From Halobacillus ihumii (lineage in GTDB: Bacteria > Bacillota > Bacilli > Bacillales > Halobacillaceae), in contig NZ_CACVAO010000001.1 in assembly GCF_902726645.1 (NCBI RefSeq), positions 1,674,001 through 1,738,000 on the forward strand: 64,000 bases of DNA, written 5' to 3'. Positions 60,374 through 64,000 of this stretch are shown here, one piece after another (the first letter of the stretch is position 1; every line of letters begins with the position of its first letter). Position numbers and translations under genes: made by a program. The notes under the pieces were generated by a model, which made no database searches, was not told the DNA's origin, and was given only the letters and a program-made list of their open reading frames with translations.

Positions 60374-62110
60374 ATGAGTGGTATTTGGCTTGCCATTGCT
60401 GGAATTATCATCTTTGCATTAGGTTATAAGTACTATTCAAAGTTCATTGCTGAAAAGATTTACCGTTTGGATCCAAACTATGTAACTCCTGCTCATAAGT
60501 ACGAGGATGGGGTCGATTTTGTTCCTACTAATAAATTTGTTTTATGGGGCCATCACTTTACATCTGTAGCTGGAGCGGCTCCTATCGTCGGACCAGCTAT
60601 AGCTGTTTATTGGGGTTGGCTGCCAGCGATCCTTTGGGTACTGCTCGGAACTGTTTTTGCAGCTGGTGTTCACGACTTTGGAACACTGGTTTTATCTGTC
60701 CGAAACAAAGGTCAATCCATGGGTACATTGGCAAGCAAGCTTATTGGCGAACGAGCAAAGAAATTATTTTTATTCATAATTTTATTATTAGTACTGATGG
60801 TTAACGCTGTTTTTGCCTGGGTCATTGCGAACTTATTCATCTCGTTCCCAGCGAGTGTCGTATCTGTCTTTATTCAAATTCCACTTGCTATTTGGATTGG
60901 ATACAGTGTTTATAAGAAAAAAGGCAGTATGTTACTCCCATCGGTCGTTGCCCTTGCCGTGATGTACTTAGCTGCCATTGTGGCCAGCTATGTTCCCGTT
61001 TTACAAATTGATTTAGTTAAATATTTCGGCGGGGAAGGCGCCACTACATTCATGGGGGCAAGTGCCACGTCCATGGCCTTCTTCGTATGGATTATTGTGT
61101 TAATGGTTTACGTGTATATCGCTTCAACTTTACCTGTTTGGAAGCTCTTGCAGCCGCGAGACTACATTAATTCTCACCAGCTATTGGTCGGTTTAGGATT
61201 ACTTTATCTCGGCTTGCTGTTTACAAACCCGCAAGTAACAGCACCCGTGAGCAATGCGCAAGCAGACATTTCCTGGTTCCCGCTCTTATTTATAACCATT
61301 GCCTGCGGAGCCATTTCTGGTTTTCACGGATTAGTATCATCCGGAACGACCTCCAAGCAGTTGAACAATGAGAAAGAAGCACGTTTCGTAGGGTACCTGG
61401 GTGCTGTCGGTGAAGGCGCCTTGGCTTTAATAGCGATCATTGCTGTAATTACCTTCTTCCCTACAGCTGGAGAATTTTCAGCCACATACAGCAGCTTTAC
61501 AGAAGCAAGCGGAGCAGGTCTGACTGTGTTTATCCAAGGAGCGGCCCAATTAGCTACAGGTCTTGGTATCCCATCTGTTGTAGCATCAACTATTGTATCT
61601 GTTATCATCGTTAGTTTTGCTGCTACTACCCTGGATTCTTCTGTCCGACTTATGCGCTATATTATTTCAGAATTAGGAACCGAATATAATTTTAAACCTT
61701 TAACAAAAGCACATGTTGCTACAACGGCTGCCGTTGTATCGAGTGCGGCCTTAACATTGATCCCGCAAGGACCGAAAGGCTTTGGATCCGGGGGCTATCT
61801 CCTATGGCCGCTGTTTGGGACATCGAACCAGCTGCTGGCAGGGATTAGTTTGCTGCTGATCTCTATCTGGTTAAAGCGACTTGGCAGGAATTATTGGCCG
61901 ACCCTCATTCCGATGCTGTTCATCATGTTTATGACACTATGGGCCATGATTGACCAGGTGATCACAGAATGGGCGCCATGGGCAGCAGGAAGTGATTGGC
62001 TTCTGTTCAGCTTTGGTGCGATCATTCTAGTCTTCACCATTTGGATTCTCTTAACGGCAGCCTCGGCCCTTCTTAATGGAAAAGATAATAATATCGAAAA
62101 AAGTGCTTAG
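60374..62110 (+). CDS. cstA: CstA-family pyruvate/peptide transporter
   Basis: A 578-residue integral membrane protein with about 15-16 spans. The N-terminal CstA domain has KYYSKFIAEKIYRLDP, GHHFTSVAGAAPIVGPA and DFGTLVLSVRNKGQS. GFHGLVSSGTTSKQ and FAATTLDSSVRLMRY follow. CstA proteins import pyruvate or peptides in starved cells. AAGGAGGGATTTT precedes the ATG. A cre site is in the promoter. An ArsD-like gene follows after 69 bases with a weak terminator between; a YbdD/DUF466 partner, usual in enterics, is missing. Confidence 0.92.
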   Translation: MSGIWLAIAGIIIFALGYKYYSKFIAEKIYRLDPNYVTPAHKYEDGVDFVPTNKFVLWGHHFTSVAGAAPIVGPAIAVYWGWLPAILWVLLGTVFAAGVHDFGTLVLSVRNKGQSMGTLASKLIGERAKKLFLFIILLLVLMVNAVFAWVIANLFISFPASVVSVFIQIPLAIWIGYSVYKKKGSMLLPSVVALAVMYLAAIVASYVPVLQIDLVKYFGGEGATTFMGASATSMAFFVWIIVLMVYVYIASTLPVWKLLQPRDYINSHQLLVGLGLLYLGLLFTNPQVTAPVSNAQADISWFPLLFITIACGAISGFHGLVSSGTTSKQLNNEKEARFVGYLGAVGEGALALIAIIAVITFFPTAGEFSATYSSFTEASGAGLTVFIQGAAQLATGLGIPSVVASTIVSVIIVSFAATTLDSSVRLMRYIISELGTEYNFKPLTKAHVATTAAVVSSAALTLIPQGPKGFGSGGYLLWPLFGTSNQLLAGISLLLISIWLKRLGRNYWPTLIPMLFIMFMTLWAMIDQVITEWAPWAAGSDWLLFSFGAIILVFTIWILLTAASALLNGKDNNIEKSA

Positions 62111-62128
62111 AAAATGAAATAAAAAGAA

Positions 62129-62160
62129 GGTCGCACTTCTCATTTTGTGCGGCTTTCTCT
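62129..62160 (+). terminator. Intercistronic hairpin between cstA and the ArsD-like gene
   Basis: GTCGCAC and GTGCGGC pair around a 10-base loop, followed by TTTCTCTTATTTT. Probably partial termination, since no new promoter is obvious before 62180. Confidence 0.65.
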
Positions 62161-62179
62161 TATTTTAGGAGGCAGACAA

Positions 62180-62557
62180 ATGATTAACCTCATGATTATA
62201 CGTGCTGAAAAAGAAATAGGAATGGGCTGCTGCGGAGGAATATGCGGAGATGGATTCATCAAAATGACTGATGAGTTTAAACACCATGACCAAGACCGTC
62301 TGCTTATGGGGAAGTTTTACCGGAACATGAAGCAAACATATGGAGAGAATATTTCGATTACCTTTCTTGATCCGAGAAATATTCTTGCTATTGGAGTGTA
62401 TTTTCTGCAACAAGTGAAAGATCGCCACATTACTGCTATGGAAGCAGTGAAACATTTCACCCTTCACATTAAGTACAATGCGGTCTTCATCAATGGTAAG
62501 TTGACGGAAAACTTAGAAAGCTGTGATACACTAATAGATGAGATGCAGCATTCATAA
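62180..62557 (+). CDS. ArsD-like cysteine-motif protein
   Basis: A 125-residue protein. After a short hydrophobic strand (INLMIIRA) comes GMGCCGGICGDG, with C17, C18 and C22 placed as in the metal-binding CCSTGVCG of ArsD, the metallochaperone that feeds ArsA. The C-terminal NAVFINGKLTENLESCDTLIDEM in pattern resembles the thioredoxin-like end of ArsD. ATG at 62180 follows TAGGAGGCAGACAA. ArsD identity is an inference from motif, fold pattern and the ArsA gene two places on. No arsB, arsC or arsR nearby. Confidence 0.55.
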   Translation: MINLMIIRAEKEIGMGCCGGICGDGFIKMTDEFKHHDQDRLLMGKFYRNMKQTYGENISITFLDPRNILAIGVYFLQQVKDRHITAMEAVKHFTLHIKYNAVFINGKLTENLESCDTLIDEMQHS

Positions 62558-62573
62558 GGAGGCAAACAAATCT

Positions 62574-62840
62574 ATGAGTAACAAAAAGCTATCCTTAAAA
62601 AAACTAGTACAATTTTATGATGAAGTCTTGAGCCTCCCCCACAAAAATGAAATTGCCAGAGAGCTTAGAGATGAAGATGACTTGTTTCTTTTGCTCGTCT
62701 ATTCTGATATGCTCGGTATCCCAAATCCCGCCTTTTATTACACCCTTGAATTATATCCTTACATTATTGAGAAGTTCCACGACTGGCACTTAAGAATGGG
62801 AATGGACAAATCACCGCTGGATGGAATCCGCTGCTGCTAA
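62574..62840 (+). CDS. Cory-CC-star family small protein
   Basis: An 88-residue protein with LKKLVQFYDEVLSLPH, ARELRDEDDLFLLL, DMLGIPNPAFYYTLELYPY and WHLRMGMDKSPLDGIRCC in sequence. Its only cysteines are the last two residues, directly before the stop, the hallmark of the cory-CC-star family. AAGGAGG lies 11 bases before the ATG. It is between the ArsD-like gene (16 bases) and the ArsA ATPase (47 bases). Function unknown; a terminal Cys pair suggests metal or thiol binding in partnership with the ATPase. Confidence 0.75.
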   Translation: MSNKKLSLKKLVQFYDEVLSLPHKNEIARELRDEDDLFLLLVYSDMLGIPNPAFYYTLELYPYIIEKFHDWHLRMGMDKSPLDGIRCC

Positions 62841-62887
62841 AAAACCAGCACATCAAACTTATTGATTGTAAAGGGGTCTTACTTAAG

Positions 62888-63844
62888 ATGAATGATTTAC
62901 ACCAAAACAAAATCCTATTTGTCGGTGGGAAAGGTGGAGTTGGAAAGTCAACCTCCTCCGCTGCAATCGCCGTTGCCTTTGCTCGCGCTGGTCATAAAAC
63001 ACTAGTTGTATCAACCGATCCCGCTCACAATCTAGGAGATATTTTCCATAAAAAGATCAAGCATGAGAAAACCACACTTGAAGAAAATTTATGGGGAATT
63101 GAAGTTGATCCGAACCGTGAATCTAAACGTTACATTGAAGGTGTGAAAGATAATTTGCAAGGGTTAGTCAAATCAAAAATGGTTGAAGAGGTTCATCGGC
63201 AAATTGATATGGCCAGCGCTTCTCCTGGTGCAGACGAGGCCGCTTTATTTGATCGGCTGATTTCCATCATTCTAGAAGAAGCAGACGAGTTTGATAAAAT
63301 CATATTTGATACGGCCCCGACTGGGCACACGATCAGATTGTTAACCTTGCCAGAGTTAATGAGCGTCTGGATAGACGGAATGCTTGAACGTAGAAAGAAA
63401 ATCAATGACAATTATACTGAACTTCTTAATGACGGCGAGCCCATTGACGATCCGATTTATGAGATTTTGCAGAAGCGAAAAGAGAAATTTTCAGCTGTAC
63501 GAAAAATTATATTGGATGAAAAGCAGACCGGATTTGTTTTTGTTATCATTCCTGAACGGCTTCCGATTTTGGAAACACAACAGGCCATCAAACAGCTAGA
63601 TAAACACCATCTTCACATTAAAACCTTGATCGTCAACAAAGTATTGCCTGATCATGCAGATGGAGAATTTTTACAAAAACGAAGGAAACAGGAGCAGGAC
63701 TACTTAAACCAAATTAAAGAGAGTTTTTCAAACCAGCAAACGGTTAACGTACCATTGTTCGAAGAAGATGTAGCAGATATGGACAAACTGTCTATTTTTG
63801 CTTCTCATTTGCAACCATTGACTAAGGAGGAAACGCACAAATGA
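62888..63844 (+). CDS. ArsA/Get3-family ATPase without cysteines
   Basis: A 318-residue SIMIBI-class ATPase with one ArsA domain: the P loop GGKGGVGKST (13-22) with the deviant Lys, switch I STDPAHNLGDIF, FDTAPTGHTIRLLTLPE and LIVNKVLP. It has no cysteine, so it lacks the metalloid site of ArsA and the CxxC zinc site of Get3. AAAGGGG lies further than usual from the ATG. Its stop overlaps the next ATG (ATGA). It may act on its cysteine-bearing neighbours. Confidence 0.87.
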   Translation: MNDLHQNKILFVGGKGGVGKSTSSAAIAVAFARAGHKTLVVSTDPAHNLGDIFHKKIKHEKTTLEENLWGIEVDPNRESKRYIEGVKDNLQGLVKSKMVEEVHRQIDMASASPGADEAALFDRLISIILEEADEFDKIIFDTAPTGHTIRLLTLPELMSVWIDGMLERRKKINDNYTELLNDGEPIDDPIYEILQKRKEKFSAVRKIILDEKQTGFVFVIIPERLPILETQQAIKQLDKHHLHIKTLIVNKVLPDHADGEFLQKRRKQEQDYLNQIKESFSNQQTVNVPLFEEDVADMDKLSIFASHLQPLTKEETHK

Positions 63845-64000
63845 AAGCTATTGTACATGCAGAACAGGAAGGATTAAAAGGACTATCATTGCAGGACATA
63901 GACGCACCGGCTGTCCAAAAAGGGATGGTTCAAGTGAAGCTCAAAACGGCGGGGATGAACCGTAGAGACATTGCTGTCACTTCAAGACACAAAACGGATC
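63841..64000 (+). CDS. MDR-family alcohol dehydrogenase/quinone reductase (5' part)
   Basis: Fifty-three residues to the window edge: MKAIVHAEQEGLKGLSLQDIDAP opening and VQVKLKTAGMNRRDIAVTSR, the N-terminal catalytic domain of medium-chain reductases, without the zinc Cys-Gly-S/T-D start seen so far. It overlaps the ArsA ATPase gene by 4 bases, with AAGGAGGAAACGCACAA as ribosome-binding site, so it belongs to the same operon. Confidence 0.8.
   Translation, partial: MKAIVHAEQEGLKGLSLQDIDAPAVQKGMVQVKLKTAGMNRRDIAVTSRHKTD

Noticed and set aside
62574..62840. Terminal Cys-Cys as a result of frameshift or a misread stop
   Set aside because: The frame ends CGC TGC TGC TAA with no overlap to the next gene, and the ending agrees with the known CC-star family.
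1..64000. Prophage, transposon or genomic island
   Set aside because: No integrase, transposase, phage structural gene or tRNA att site was seen. Gene content is mostly core Bacillaceae functions, and the repeats carry no protein gene.

Overview
The window looks like chromosome from a low-GC, spore-forming Bacillaceae bacterium. A moderately halophilic Halobacillus or a close relative fits best. The evidence is strong AGGAGG ribosome-binding sites, AT-rich intergenic DNA, sigma-A promoters, and typical Bacillus genes: LiaIHFSR, TreR/TreA/TreP, HelD, YpmRS, YkoFEDC under a TPP riboswitch, YpcP, CstA with cre sites and an Sda-like protein. The genus is an inference from family resemblance only. 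No rRNA, tRNA, CRISPR array, transposase or prophage gene was seen.

Layout. 0-3.4 kb: the start of a DUF4166 gene, an RQC-domain protein, rpiA and a GC-rich interspersed repeat. 3.4-7.1 kb: a lia cell-envelope-stress operon. 7.1-16.6 kb: small genes, an M24 peptidase, a lipoprotein, a sugar dehydrogenase, bioY behind a BirA operator, an orphan N6-adenine methyltransferase, an OFA-type MFS transporter and an operon of an SDR, a QueA paralogue and a VOC protein. 16.7-24.9 kb: a nuclease-helicase fusion, ypmRS, helD, cysK and a TRIC channel. 25-29 kb: an XRE-PAS regulator with a small Sda-like gene, an MhqR-type dioxygenase and a short (Aquifex-type) aconitase. 29.3-32.6 kb: an M4 protease divergent from an NprR-like regulator that overlaps a small secreted-peptide gene. 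32.6-36.1 kb: DUF429, a persulfide dioxygenase-rhodanese, DUF6933 and a second, nested copy of the interspersed repeat. 36.2-40.7 kb: a complete trehalose operon with twin TreR operators. 40.8-48.5 kb: an MFS transporter, nicotinamidase, TrhO, an S51 peptidase, a ThiD-like kinase, an ATL protein, a Cas4/AddB-like nuclease, a YhfK-like protein and YpcP. 48.6-54.6 kb: aldehyde dehydrogenase with DUF779, then ykoFEDC. 54.6-60.1 kb: a nucleotidyltransferase, GNAT, an MDR reductase and pabA-pabBC with a DCC protein. 60.3-64 kb: cstA followed by an ArsD-like, CC-star, ArsA-ATPase and MDR cassette that runs off the right edge.

The observations most worth following are: (1) the cassette behind cstA, where a cysteine-rich ArsD-like protein and a small protein ending in Cys-Cys sit with an ArsA-type ATPase that has no cysteine; (2) the NprR-like regulator, its overlapping 39-residue peptide gene and the divergent neutral protease, which together look like a quorum-sensing protease circuit; (3) the XRE-PAS regulator coupled to an Sda-like checkpoint peptide; (4) the QueA paralogue with altered signature motifs; (5) a 43-bp palindromic repeat family whose arms covary and which has been taken into coding and ribosome-binding sequence.
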